A stretch of 64,000 nucleotides of DNA from Brevibacillus reuszeri (GTDB lineage: Bacteria > Bacillota > Bacilli > Brevibacillales > Brevibacillaceae): contig NZ_LGIQ01000007.1 of the NCBI RefSeq assembly GCF_001187725.1, positions 193 through 64,192 of the forward strand, given 5' to 3'. Below the pieces are notes generated by a model. The model did no database searches, was not told the DNA's origin, and saw only the letters and a list, made by a program, of their open reading frames with translations. This document shows, piece after piece, positions 36,014 to 44,714 of this stretch (positions are counted from its first letter, which is position 1; the number at the start of each line of letters is the position of its first letter). The translations under genes and the position numbers were made by a program.

Positions 36014-37036
36014 ATGAAACGGCCAACCTATACCCTACCAAGTATTGTCAAGAAGGTATTCCGGTCTGGTGAACGCTCCCTCCCCCGGACGGAGATATGC
36101 TCCCGGATGGAAGCGAATGAGCTGAATGCTTTTTTGGATCTGGACAGTACGGCACTCTTAGAGAAAGTGCTGCAAATGGATCAGTCACCAGTGCGGGTTG
36201 CCAGTTCTGAAGCAATCGTGGAACTAACTTATCAGCCACATCAATTGTATGATCTGGCGTACCGCTTTTTGCGGGATACTGGGGCACCAAAAAAGCTTGA
36301 GCAGATCGTTGCGGAATTGCGCAGACAAACCCAGTTCGGGTGGAACCAAATTTTGCGTATGCTGCAACTGGAGAAGGACACTCGTTTTGTGCAGTATCAG
36401 GGGGATATTCGCTGGTTTATAGCGGAATGGACATTGGGCAATGACCAGGTCTATGAGTTTTGCCGTTCCAATGGCATTACGCAAGTGACATCCCGCTCAT
36501 TGATTCATTTTCTGGAGCAGGAGGTAGGAATCGCAGGAGATGCGGCTTTTCTACCCAACCTTGATGACCGCTTCCGGATTGATGGAGAAATTTTGTACAT
36601 CGTTGTTCGCAGTGAAGATGAAAGTGAAGAGCAAATCGAGGAGCGGATGGCGGTATCTGAAGTTGCTGCTGCGGCAGTATCCCAGGCTCCTGAAACGATA
36701 GCGAAGACCGATTCTGTGTCAGAAGTAGTCGTAACCGAATCAGCTCAACCTGTTTTGCAAGAGGAACAAAAAGAACAAGAAAAACCGTTAATTACCAAGG
36801 AGGAAATTACGATGAGCAACGCAACTAACCAACAAGTTCTTGAAGAAGTACAAAAGCTATTGCAAGAGGCGATCGAACGTTTGGAAACGCGTCAGCAGGA
36901 TATGTCCCAGGAGGTAGTTGATCACTTCCAGCAAAGTAATATGCAAGCTATAGAAGTGCTGATGAAAGAGAAACATAAGCATGAGCAGATCGTACTTGGC
37001 ATTCAACAAGTGCTGGCTACCAGTGAACAACAATGA
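36014..37036 (+). CDS. uncharacterised protein with HTH-like repeats and a coiled-coil tail
   Basis: A 340-residue cytoplasmic protein I do not recognise. The N-terminal 200 residues hold two helix-rich units that resemble winged-helix modules (YDLAYRFLRDTGAPKKLEQIVAEL). Then comes an acidic Glu/Val-rich linker and a C-terminal coiled coil (LLQEAIERLETRQQD). A perfect AAGGAGG plus ATG at 36812 inside the gene could start a separate 74-residue coiled-coil protein. It overlaps the next gene by 4 bp (ATGA). Confidence 0.7.
   Translation: MKRPTYTLPSIVKKVFRSGERSLPRTEICSRMEANELNAFLDLDSTALLEKVLQMDQSPVRVASSEAIVELTYQPHQLYDLAYRFLRDTGAPKKLEQIVAELRRQTQFGWNQILRMLQLEKDTRFVQYQGDIRWFIAEWTLGNDQVYEFCRSNGITQVTSRSLIHFLEQEVGIAGDAAFLPNLDDRFRIDGEILYIVVRSEDESEEQIEERMAVSEVAAAAVSQAPETIAKTDSVSEVVVTESAQPVLQEEQKEQEKPLITKEEITMSNATNQQVLEEVQKLLQEAIERLETRQQDMSQEVVDHFQQSNMQAIEVLMKEKHKHEQIVLGIQQVLATSEQQ
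36797..36814 (+). promoter_or_regulatory. internal ribosome-binding site and start codon
   Basis: AAGGAGG (36797-36803), 8 nt, then an in-frame ATG at 36812 within the 340-residue gene. The codons encode KEEIT in the long protein. The site is as strong as any gene start in the window. Confidence 0.5.
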
Positions 37037-37305
37037 GTAAACTGGAGGCTACGATCCGGTTGGAGCAAAGATTTGTCTTCTTACGCGAAGTAATCGCGGG
37101 CTATCGGATTCGCCTTCAGGAAATGGAGCGGGAAGTGGTGGAGCTATTCACCGCAAACCAGCTCTCTGCTATTTCAGCATGTATGGGCGAGAAGCAGCGC
37201 ATCGTCCGCTTGATGAACCGTTTGGAGCAATTCATTGTCCAATGGGAAGACAAAGGTGATGTGGGTATCGCGCACGATCCAAAACGAGAACACTTGAACA
37301 CATGA
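37033..37305 (+). CDS. small coiled-coil protein of the SEC-C cassette
   Basis: A 90-residue charged helical protein (LEQRFVFLREVIAGYRIRLQEMEREVVELF). It overlaps the previous gene by ATGA and is followed after 81 bp by the SEC-C gene. Its size and composition resemble the 74-residue C-terminal part of the upstream protein, so the two may form a mixed coiled coil. No family recognised. Confidence 0.65.
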   Translation: MSKLEATIRLEQRFVFLREVIAGYRIRLQEMEREVVELFTANQLSAISACMGEKQRIVRLMNRLEQFIVQWEDKGDVGIAHDPKREHLNT

Positions 37306-37386
37306 CGAAAAATGCGGTAAAATAGGGGGATTGTGTAGGATTCCCCGCGCATGCCGCGTGGGATGGAAAGGAGACCCAAACCCTCT

Positions 37387-39456
37387 ATGTCAGTAGGAAG
37401 AAACGAACTTTGCCCCTGCGGGAGCGGGAAAAAATACAAAAAGTGCTGCGGAGTGGTTACGCCAATTACAGAATTGCGTAGTCGCCACGAGCAAAAGCTA
37501 CAGAAGGAATATGCTAGCTGGGTCGAAAGACTGAATCACTTTGTTGGTGGAAATGTGACCAGTGATGTCATTTCTGAGGCTCGCAAGCGTTTTGCAGATG
37601 AGATCGGGCTTTCTGAAGAGAGTGTGATGCGTCCTGAATGGGCGGCACATTTCTTTAACTGGTGTGTGCTTGATGTGAAAACAGGCGGCAGCACGCTGCT
37701 TGAGAACTACGTCAAACAGCATGGACGCCGAATGGAAGAAGATCTGCGACGTGCTTTTGCCCAGCTGCATTTAAATGTATATGAAATTGTTGAAGTGGAA
37801 CGGGATGTTTTAACCGTTCAGCAGCCGATTAGCAAAGAAAAGCATTACCTGCTGCGCTCCAACAATCTGAACGTACAGATCGGACAATTCATTGTTGGAC
37901 GGCTCTTGAATTTGGGACTGCGCAATATGTTATTCTCAGGCAGTATCATTTTGCAGCCGCATGTAGAAGAGCCACTTTTGGAATGGCTGAAGGAGCATCC
38001 AGAAGTAGAAGAGGCAGCTGCCGACACAAGCAAGCGCGTTTATACGACTGAGCTGTACCACTTCATCGTTCAGTTTGGTGAGACACAAGATCAGACCCAA
38101 GGAACGAAAGAAGACGCACTGCTTCGCCGTACGTATGCTTCTCAAAATCGTGAGCAGCTTCGCAAGACGATTGAAGCCAATAGAGTGTTCGAGCTAAAAA
38201 AACGGGATGGCGCACGTGAAATCTGGGTGTATGCAACCCGCAAGGAAGAGCATTTGTTCCCAATGCTGAAAAATGCACTGCTTGAGCTGTATGAAGTACA
38301 GGCAGAAGTACTGGTGCAGGAAGAAAAGCTTCTGTTGGAAGGGTACGCTCCTCAATTGGATGAGGTAGCCCGATTGCTCGAACTGGATGCCTACGAATCT
38401 GAGGAAGAGATTCGCCTTTTGACGTCAACCGGCTCCAAGCTCTCCAAAGGAACGCTGTTTATTACGAGCCAGCCAATGCTGCCGCCAAAAGTTTTGCAGT
38501 GGGCTGTTCAAACGTACTTCGCCGAAAAATGGCTGGTTACTCCGCACGAGCTGCTGGATGATCTGGCGCCGGTGTTAGTAGCTGCAACAGATAATGAGGA
38601 AATGCGCGGGAAGCTCCAGGCCTTAATGGATCAGATGGAGCAGGATAGCAAAGTCGGTCAAGGCTTGGCCCGATTTATTCGCATGGATATGCTTCGTCCA
38701 CGCCTGGCGATGTCTAACGAGAGCATCCATGTAAATAATTTGCTGAGTCGTCCACTGATTGAAGGTTTGCCAGAGAGCGTGTACACGGTTCACCCAGATC
38801 GCCTGGCGGATATCAATCGCTTTGTACAAGAAATGACAGAGGGCAAGTCCGAGGCAACTGTCAAAAAGTACGATGAAGTGATGAATAACCTCCGTTCCTT
38901 TGTGAGAGGGGCTTTTGGTCCTTCCTTTACATGGGAGCAGCTGCGCCGTGAGGATGTGGCATACTTCCTTATTCACGATATTTACACGCGTGCAGATGCG
39001 ACAACGAAAACATTGGCAACAAATCTTTTGTCTGTGCTGACCGCATTCTTCAAATGGCTGGACAAGCAAGGAACAACCTCCTTGCATACAGAGCTGCAGC
39101 CATTGTTTACCGAGCTGAAAGAGACATTGCCAGAAGCATATCGCTTGCGCGGGGTTCTGGAAAAAGAAGCGAACCAAAATGTACACCATACGTCAGTAGG
39201 AATCGCGGAAATCTCCGACGAACCATTGATCCTGCAAGACAAGGGTGCGAATGGCTGGAGTGCTCTTCGCACAAATGGCGATAAGGTCAATCTCGAAATC
39301 GAGGCTGATTTGGGGCAGGTGCTTGCTTCTGACTGGATCATTTCAGGCTTGTTTGGCAAAGGCGAGGATGGAAAATGGCGACTGTTTGGCACGCCAGAGC
39401 TGTATCCTCCTGTCATAGCCTTGCTGTTGGGCGCACCGACGAGTGTACTTGTATAA
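37387..39456 (+). CDS. large SEC-C motif protein with an integrase-like SAM domain
   Basis: A 689-residue cytoplasmic protein from ATG 37387. The N terminus is a SEC-C zinc motif (CPCGSGKKYKKCC), as at the C terminus of SecA, where it binds zinc and partners. The middle is long and undefined. Residues about 485-560 look like the helical core-binding (SAM-like) domain of tyrosine recombinases (TVKKYDEVMNNLRSF ... LTAFFKWLDKQG), but no catalytic R-H-R-Y domain follows. The spacing from GGAG to ATG is about 12 nt, slightly long. The function is unknown. Confidence 0.75.
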   Translation: MSVGRNELCPCGSGKKYKKCCGVVTPITELRSRHEQKLQKEYASWVERLNHFVGGNVTSDVISEARKRFADEIGLSEESVMRPEWAAHFFNWCVLDVKTGGSTLLENYVKQHGRRMEEDLRRAFAQLHLNVYEIVEVERDVLTVQQPISKEKHYLLRSNNLNVQIGQFIVGRLLNLGLRNMLFSGSIILQPHVEEPLLEWLKEHPEVEEAAADTSKRVYTTELYHFIVQFGETQDQTQGTKEDALLRRTYASQNREQLRKTIEANRVFELKKRDGAREIWVYATRKEEHLFPMLKNALLELYEVQAEVLVQEEKLLLEGYAPQLDEVARLLELDAYESEEEIRLLTSTGSKLSKGTLFITSQPMLPPKVLQWAVQTYFAEKWLVTPHELLDDLAPVLVAATDNEEMRGKLQALMDQMEQDSKVGQGLARFIRMDMLRPRLAMSNESIHVNNLLSRPLIEGLPESVYTVHPDRLADINRFVQEMTEGKSEATVKKYDEVMNNLRSFVRGAFGPSFTWEQLRREDVAYFLIHDIYTRADATTKTLATNLLSVLTAFFKWLDKQGTTSLHTELQPLFTELKETLPEAYRLRGVLEKEANQNVHHTSVGIAEISDEPLILQDKGANGWSALRTNGDKVNLEIEADLGQVLASDWIISGLFGKGEDGKWRLFGTPELYPPVIALLLGAPTSVLV

Positions 39457-39465
39457 TTACGAACG

Positions 39466-39502
39466 AAAGACCCGAGGGAGTATTTTCCTCGGGTCTTTTT
39501 CA
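39466..39502. terminator. bidirectional terminator after the SEC-C gene
   Basis: AAAGACCCGAGG pairs with CCTCGGGTCTTT, T-run after and A-rich before. Confidence 0.92.
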
Positions 39503-39517
39503 TGTAAAAGAATGCGT

Positions 39518-40738
39518 TTAAGCGTGATTCCAGCTGCGAACCGTATCATCCTTTGGTAACAAGAAGCCAAGCAGGCCGATCAACGGAAGCCAGGAGCACA
39601 GCGTAATCACGAAGGAAAGACTATACGTATCTGCGAGTGATCCAAAGACGAGAGCACCCATGCCGCCCATTCCAAAGGCGAGACCGATGATGAGACCGGA
39701 AACGGTGCCGATGCGACCAGGGAGCAGCTCTTGAGCGTATACGACGGTAACAGAAAAACTGGAGAGCATGATAAATCCGCTCAAAAAGAGCAGAGGAAAA
39801 GTCCAAAATCCGGAAACATAAGGAGTCAAAAGTGTTAACGGCAGCGAGCCCAATGTTGAGAGGATCAGCAGGTTACGTTTTCCGAAACGGTCCGAGAGAG
39901 GTCCACCAATAAATGTTCCGATTGCTCCCGCCAGCAAAAAGCCAAAGACGACAAGCTGTGCGCTCGAATACTCCATGTCTTTGATATACATCAAGTAAAA
40001 CTGATAAAAGCTTTGATATCCGGCATTCATCCAGGATCGAACGCTCACAATCAGGACCAATAGGATGATCGCAATCAAGCGCTTGTCACGATGCCCATAA
40101 GAATGGGAAGCTGCGGTTGCTTTTTTTATGCGCTGCTGACCACGGTACCACAGGGCAACGTACAAAAGTACTGAGCTGGCAACAAGTGCAGGCAAGAGGA
40201 ACCACATGGCGCCCGTCTGTCCCAGGTTGGCAAAAACGAGAATGGTCATCAAAGGAGCGAGGGCCTGACCAGCGTTGCCTCCGACCTGAAAGATGGACTG
40301 TCCCAGCCCGCGGCGAGGACCTGAGGCCAGATGGGCAAAACGCGAGGCTTCCGGATGGAAGACGGCTGAGCCAATCCCGACGCAAGCAACTGCCAGGAGA
40401 ACAATGTAATAGCTGCCTGCAAAAGCAAGTACCAGCATCCCGAGACCAGAGACGACGAGGGCGATAGGCGGGAGCAAGGGTCGTGATTTCCGGTCTGAGA
40501 AATAACCGACAACTGGTTGCAGCACAGAGGAGGTCAGGTTCATAACTAATAAGATCATGCCGACTTGCGTAAAGCTTAGTAAAAGATTTTTCTCCACGAT
40601 GGGGAGTAAGGCAGGGATGACTGCCTGCAAGCTGTCATTCAGCAAATGCGCAATACTGATCGCAAACAGCATGCGATAAACAGTAGGCGCTGAACTCTCA
40701 GCCGGTGAAGCTTTAATCGGTGTAGCTGAAGCGCTCAT
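39518..40738 (-). CDS. MFS transporter, fosmidomycin-resistance type
   Basis: A 406-residue MFS protein of the Fsr-like group: about 12 membrane segments, motif LLNDSLQAVIPALLP in helix 1 and YFSDRKSRP as motif A. The longer frame starting at 40783 has no properly spaced site. Convergent with the SEC-C gene. Substrate unknown; family members export small drugs or sugar-like compounds. Confidence 0.85.
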   Translation of the reverse strand: MSASATPIKASPAESSAPTVYRMLFAISIAHLLNDSLQAVIPALLPIVEKNLLLSFTQVGMILLVMNLTSSVLQPVVGYFSDRKSRPLLPPIALVVSGLGMLVLAFAGSYYIVLLAVACVGIGSAVFHPEASRFAHLASGPRRGLGQSIFQVGGNAGQALAPLMTILVFANLGQTGAMWFLLPALVASSVLLYVALWYRGQQRIKKATAASHSYGHRDKRLIAIILLVLIVSVRSWMNAGYQSFYQFYLMYIKDMEYSSAQLVVFGFLLAGAIGTFIGGPLSDRFGKRNLLILSTLGSLPLTLLTPYVSGFWTFPLLFLSGFIMLSSFSVTVVYAQELLPGRIGTVSGLIIGLAFGMGGMGALVFGSLADTYSLSFVITLCSWLPLIGLLGFLLPKDDTVRSWNHA

Positions 40739-41017
40739 AAAGGTTTCATCTCCGTCTTTTTTTTCGTCAAAACGGCTCTTCATTCTCCAGTGAAATTAGG
40801 GTTCACTGAATCAGAGCAACCGTTTTGTTTTTTCACTGTAGCATGGATAGCACGAGGCGTCATTACTGTATACGCGGAATATGGCTGGTGGCAATAGGAG
40901 AAAAAAGGTGGTTGATAAAGGAAGTTTTTGTACAGGTAGGTAAACGAGCAATGATTGTCGAAAAAGAGAGGATAATAATTCGCTAATCATGAGCACAAGG
41001 CGAAGAGGGGTGCTGTA

Positions 41018-41971
41018 ATGCTGGAAGGGATGTCAGAATATTGGCTATGCGTAGGTGGAGCCAATGTGGATGTGCAAGGAGTAACTATTGCCAGACTGTT
41101 GCCTGGAACGAGCAATCCTGGTTATGTCCAGCAAGCGGCAGGCGGAGTAGCACGAAATGTGGCGGAAAATTTGGGGTGGCTGGGACAGGAAGTACAACTT
41201 TTCTCACTCGTAGGAGAGGATGCAGACGGCGAATGGCTGAGACAAATCACGGCAAAAAGTGGCGTCTCTACTCACGGAATGTTTCGAATCCCAAGCAAAT
41301 CGACAGGTCGATATTTGGCGATTCGGGATCTTGACGGTGATTTGTACGCTGCTGTTTCTGATATGGACGTAAATGATGCCTGGACAGATGCCCTGATTCA
41401 AAGCGGTTTGCAAAGATTGCCGCAAGCTGCCGGCTTATTTATGGACGCGAATCTGCCCCAAGCGGTCATGCAGCAGTTTTTGCAAGAAGCGAAGCGCCTG
41501 GGGAAGAAGGTGATTGTCGATCCCGTTTCGGTAAAAAAGGCAGAGAAATGGCGTGGCATGCTCGATGGGGTCTACTTGCTCATCTCCAGCATTGATGAAA
41601 TCGAGCAATTGAGCGGACAATCACTTTATTCGTTTTATGACGTGGAACGCTGCGCGCGAAAGCTGATAGAAGACGGAATCCGTAACGTCATGGTTATTTG
41701 CGGAGATGCGGGAATATGTCTGTGCGAGCAAACAGGTTCCATGTGGCTGACAGCTCCTCCCAATCCGATCAGAGAGACGGCTGGAGATGCGTTTGCAGCC
41801 GGTGTAATTTATGCACAAAATAAGGCATCTTCTCTCGCGGAGCAGGCTGCTTACGGGATCGCGCTGGCAGAGCTGTCCTCGCAAAAAAATGGCATGTATG
41901 ACATTGACCAATTATTGAATCGAAAAAATTTTTTTGCCACTACCCAAGTGCAAGGCAATGAGCGAGGATGA
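41018..41971 (+). CDS. PfkB family carbohydrate kinase, possibly pseudouridine kinase
   Basis: A 317-residue ribokinase-fold enzyme. The N-terminal signature GGANVDVQG and the C-terminal ATP/anion-hole motif ETAGDAFAAG (about 250-259, catalytic Asp) are intact. The N-terminal AAGGVARNVAENLGWLG is close to that of pseudouridine kinases. The substrate assignment is tentative, as no pseudouridine glycosidase gene is adjacent. RBS AAGAGGGG. Confidence 0.8.
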   Translation: MLEGMSEYWLCVGGANVDVQGVTIARLLPGTSNPGYVQQAAGGVARNVAENLGWLGQEVQLFSLVGEDADGEWLRQITAKSGVSTHGMFRIPSKSTGRYLAIRDLDGDLYAAVSDMDVNDAWTDALIQSGLQRLPQAAGLFMDANLPQAVMQQFLQEAKRLGKKVIVDPVSVKKAEKWRGMLDGVYLLISSIDEIEQLSGQSLYSFYDVERCARKLIEDGIRNVMVICGDAGICLCEQTGSMWLTAPPNPIRETAGDAFAAGVIYAQNKASSLAEQAAYGIALAELSSQKNGMYDIDQLLNRKNFFATTQVQGNERG

Positions 41972-42027
41972 GATTACATACAATGACGTACACTACTCGT
42001 TAGTCTCGTATAAGGAGGAGTGTACAA

Positions 42028-42165
42028 ATGGAGAAAAAATCGAACGACGTAAACGGTAAGCAGGAGAGCCATGTTCGTCAAGGTGGCGATTCTCACCGCT
42101 CCAAAAACAAGAAGGGTGATGGCCCTGTACAAGGCTTCAGCCAGGCGCCTCGCGGACTACAATAA
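42028..42165 (+). CDS. 45-residue basic hydrophilic protein, possible spore protein
   Basis: A short ORF from ATG 42028 with a very strong AAGGAGGAG site 7 nt upstream and a terminator right after. The product is rich in Lys, Asn, Gln, Ser and Gly (MEKKSNDVNGKQES...), without hydrophobic stretches, like minor small acid-soluble spore proteins. An upstream CATACAAT (41977-41984) matches the sigma-E -10 box, but the -35 is poor. Not a recognised family. Confidence 0.55.
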   Translation: MEKKSNDVNGKQESHVRQGGDSHRSKNKKGDGPVQGFSQAPRGLQ

Positions 42166-42191
42166 TACGAATAGCACCAAAAAAAATCGTT

Positions 42192-42222
42192 TCCTCCATC
42201 GACAAAAAGATGGGGGATTTTT
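42192..42222 (+). terminator. terminator of the 45-residue gene
   Basis: TCCTCCATC pairs with GATGGGGGA, followed by five T residues. Confidence 0.85.
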
Positions 42223-42257
42223 AATTGATGGGAACATTTTTCTACAAATGAAGACAA

Positions 42258-42266
42258 TGGTATGAT
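42258..42266 (+). promoter_or_regulatory. extended -10 promoter of the LCP gene
   Basis: TGGTATGAT is an extended -10 element (TGn followed by TATGAT). No good -35 is visible. Transcription from here would give a leader of about 250 nt before the LCP gene. Confidence 0.5.
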
Positions 42267-42289
42267 ACAATACCTGAATCAGACTATTA

Positions 42290-42490
42290 CCAACAGAAGA
42301 AAATATTAGTGCAAATCTGCCCTGTGGCACTGCTCTTTTTCGTGCCTCTGTTTTCTTTTGTAAAAAACCCCATGTGAGGAATCTGCTCATGAGATGAGCA
42401 ACCGCCATTTGCGGAAAAGTGACACGTATCGGAGCGTTTCAACAACAAAAAAAGCATTCAAGTGTAACAAGGAAACAATCTGATACGTCT
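42290..42490 (+). ncRNA. long structured 5' leader of the LCP gene
   Basis: A roughly 250-nt gap with successive hairpins. CAGAAGAAAA (about 42293-42302) pairs with TTTTCTTTTG (42351-42360), enclosing AGTGC/GCACT. Then TGCTCAT/ATGAGCA (42383-42399), CCGC/GCGG (42402-42414) and ACGTATC (42425-42431) with GATACGT (42482-42488). No match to a known riboswitch core; regulation by attenuation is only a guess. Confidence 0.4.
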
Positions 42491-42524
42491 TAAAAAGCGT
42501 GCGCGAACAAGGAGACTGATACAT

Positions 42525-43955
42525 ATGCCAGAAACTGTTGCAAAAACACGCGCTTCTGCCCCCCGAAAAAAGCAACCGACCCGTAATCGAAAAGTACGTC
42601 GATTTGTGTTTATCTTCAGCTTGATAACCCTGTTGTTGGTTGGTGGTGTGGCTGGAGCAATTTATTGGAAAATTGAAGACACTTTGAATGAAGTGACGAA
42701 TCCAACGAATAATGGATTTACTTCTCCGGTTTCTCAAAATATCGACCCTGCTTATCATGCTGACAAGCCAATGTCCTTTATCGTTCTTGGATCGGACAGC
42801 CGTCCTGAGACAGGCTCGATGAACACAGATGTCATGATTGTGGCAGTAGCGAATCCAGCAACGAAAAAAGTAACGATGGTTTCGATTCCGCGTGATACGC
42901 GTGTGAAGATTCCGGGCTATCGCGATTATCACAAGATCAACGCTGTTTACGCAAATGGTGAAGCAGAGCGACGTCAGGCAGAGCGCAACAACAAGGCTCC
43001 AACTGAGGACGGAATTTCGTTGACCAAGAAAACGCTCAATGAAATTTTGGGGATTCCGATTGATCATTACGTCGCGATTGACTTTGATGGCTTCAAGGCA
43101 GTTGTTGATGAATTGGGCGGTGTTGAGGTGAACGTCGATCGCAAGCTCGTCTATGATGATCCGACAGATAATACGCACATCAATCTGAGCCCTGGCTTGC
43201 AAAAGCTAAACGGCGAGCAAGCGTTAGGCTATGTACGCCATCGCCATGACAATCGTGGAACCAAATACTACTCTAGCGACTTCGATCGCAACAGACGTCA
43301 GCAAGAGGTCATAAAAGCGATTGTTGATAAAGTAGCTTCTGTTGAAGGATTAACTAAAGTATTCAACATTATGGATGTTGGAGCCAAGAACATACATACC
43401 GACCTGTCCAAAGATCAAATTAAAGGATTGGCATATGATTTCAAAGGCTTTAATTCCTCGACCGTTACCGCTCTGGAAAATGGCGCATACTGGCAAGGCG
43501 GATATACGTTTCTCGAGAAAGAGAAGCTCGAAGAAATTCGCAACTCTCTGCAAGCTGAGATGGGCGTAAGTGGTTCTGTAGTTGCTCAAATCAACAACTC
43601 ACCTGTTTTGGGCTCCGGTGAGGCAGCGGTTGCAGCATCAAGCAGCACTACAACACAGAAAAAGAAAACGACAGAGACTGCTGCGCCACCTCCACCGAAG
43701 AAAAAGACTCCGGAAGAGGAAGAAGCAGAAGCGACACCACCTCCTGATGCCGTAGATCCGCAGGAAGGCAATCAAGTGGCACCGCCAGCAGATATTGTAA
43801 GCCCAGATGCGTCCGGGCACGCGGGACAGACTCCACAGAAGGACCAAAACCCTGCGACGAATACCGTTCCACCTGCAACAAATGGCGGTACAGCTCCACC
43901 TCCTGATATTGTTCAGCCTTCAGGACAGGAAGCTGTTACTCCTCCAGGAATCTAA
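42525..43955 (+). CDS. LytR-CpsA-Psr (LCP) family wall-polymer ligase
   Basis: A 476-residue membrane-anchored enzyme. Basic cytoplasmic N terminus, one membrane helix (about 26-48), then the LCP domain (about 85-330; VLGSDSRPETGSMNTDVMIVAV, SIPRDTRVKIPGY, KINAVYANG, GYVRHRHDNRGTKYYSSDFDRNRRQQEV). These attach teichoic acids or other polymers to peptidoglycan from lipid carriers. The last 120 residues are Pro/Thr/Glu-rich and unordered, probably spanning the wall. RBS AAGGAG. Confidence 0.93.
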   Translation: MPETVAKTRASAPRKKQPTRNRKVRRFVFIFSLITLLLVGGVAGAIYWKIEDTLNEVTNPTNNGFTSPVSQNIDPAYHADKPMSFIVLGSDSRPETGSMNTDVMIVAVANPATKKVTMVSIPRDTRVKIPGYRDYHKINAVYANGEAERRQAERNNKAPTEDGISLTKKTLNEILGIPIDHYVAIDFDGFKAVVDELGGVEVNVDRKLVYDDPTDNTHINLSPGLQKLNGEQALGYVRHRHDNRGTKYYSSDFDRNRRQQEVIKAIVDKVASVEGLTKVFNIMDVGAKNIHTDLSKDQIKGLAYDFKGFNSSTVTALENGAYWQGGYTFLEKEKLEEIRNSLQAEMGVSGSVVAQINNSPVLGSGEAAVAASSSTTTQKKKTTETAAPPPPKKKTPEEEEAEATPPPDAVDPQEGNQVAPPADIVSPDASGHAGQTPQKDQNPATNTVPPATNGGTAPPPDIVQPSGQEAVTPPGI

Positions 43956-43960
43956 TGATC

Positions 43961-43993
43961 AAGCACCCGATCGCATAGACCGGGTGCTTTTTT
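43961..43993 (+). terminator. terminator of the LCP gene
   Basis: AAGCACCCG pairs with CGGGTGCTT, with a T-run. Confidence 0.93.
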
Positions 43994-44189
43994 GCATCTG
44001 TTCAACATCTTCTTCGACAAAAATTACGGTGCAGTCAGACTCTTGATCGAAAATACTCACTTTTTAAAAAGTTTTTTTATAAAATAACGCCTACAGAGGT
44101 TTAGAAAACACCAAAAGCGTGGTACAATAATAATATGCTGATAAGACAGAGTAATCAGATAATTAAAATGCATGACTGGAGGGATTTGG

Positions 44190-44504
44190 ATGACTATTTT
44201 CTTGGTGAATCTGTTCCTGGTGATTGCCTTCGTGTACCTGATCAGCCGCCAACAAAATGAAGAATTTGTGTACGATGAAGATTTTTTCCTCCAGAACCCC
44301 TCAGCCTTGGAAGAATATCAGCAAATGCCGATTGATTTCCAACATGCCTTTTTCCGCAAGCATAAAGAGTGGATCAAGGAAAAATATATGCGCGGAGAGA
44401 GCTACATTTTGGGATACTGTCCCAACAAAGAAGTGCGTCGCGCCTGGTTATCAGAATTCATGAATCAAAAAAATATCAACAATACCCCGACCCCTTCCTC
44501 GTGA
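44190..44504 (+). CDS. small membrane-anchored protein
   Basis: A 104-residue protein with an N-terminal membrane helix (about 1-19; TIFLVNLFLVIAFVYLI) and a charged cytoplasmic or outside part (EFVYDEDFFLQNPSALEEYQ, KHKEWIKEKYM). No family recognised. ATG 44190 is 7 nt after GGAGGG. The terminator hairpin overlaps the last codons and the stop. Confidence 0.7.
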   Translation: MTIFLVNLFLVIAFVYLISRQQNEEFVYDEDFFLQNPSALEEYQQMPIDFQHAFFRKHKEWIKEKYMRGESYILGYCPNKEVRRAWLSEFMNQKNINNTPTPSS

Positions 44505-44516
44505 AGGGGTTTTTCG
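44490..44516 (+). terminator. terminator overlapping a stop codon
   Basis: ACCCCTTC pairs with GAAGGGGT around a 5-nt loop, then T residues. The TGA stop of the preceding gene is in the loop and stem. Confidence 0.88.
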
Positions 44517-44539
44517 TGAACGTATAAGAATTGAAAAGC

Positions 44540-44668
44540 ACGACGTTTATAAATTCTGGAGCGCATGGCAAGGTACTTCAGTGTCCACTCCCGGCATTAC
44601 CTCGGTGAAACTTTGCGCTAAAACGCGGTCGCTCCTCCGTGGGGTAGCCTCGATTGAGGTTTTCTTAT
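44540..44668 (+). ncRNA. candidate structured non-coding RNA
   Basis: The 210-bp gap between two genes holds a dense set of complementary arms. GGAGCG (44558-44563) pairs with CGCTCC (44630-44635) around an inner stem AGGTA/TACCT (44571-44575 / 44598-44602) and a small GCG-AAAA-CGC-like hairpin. A terminator-like CCTC-GATT-GAGG (44648-44659) with TTTTCTT follows. I do not recognise 6S, SRP, tmRNA or a riboswitch core. Small-RNA status is inferred. Confidence 0.4.
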
Positions 44669-44714
44669 ATACTTGCATGCAAAAGGTCATCTACAGGCAG
44701 GAGGAGTAAACCGC

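Noticed and set aside
39000-39456. Active tyrosine recombinase in the SEC-C protein
   Set aside because: The helical arm-like domain is not followed by the catalytic R-H-R-Y residues, so it is not an integrase.
42290-42490. 6S RNA, T-box or known riboswitch in the LCP leader
   Set aside because: No T-box sequence, no 6S bubble pattern and no riboswitch core could be found by eye.
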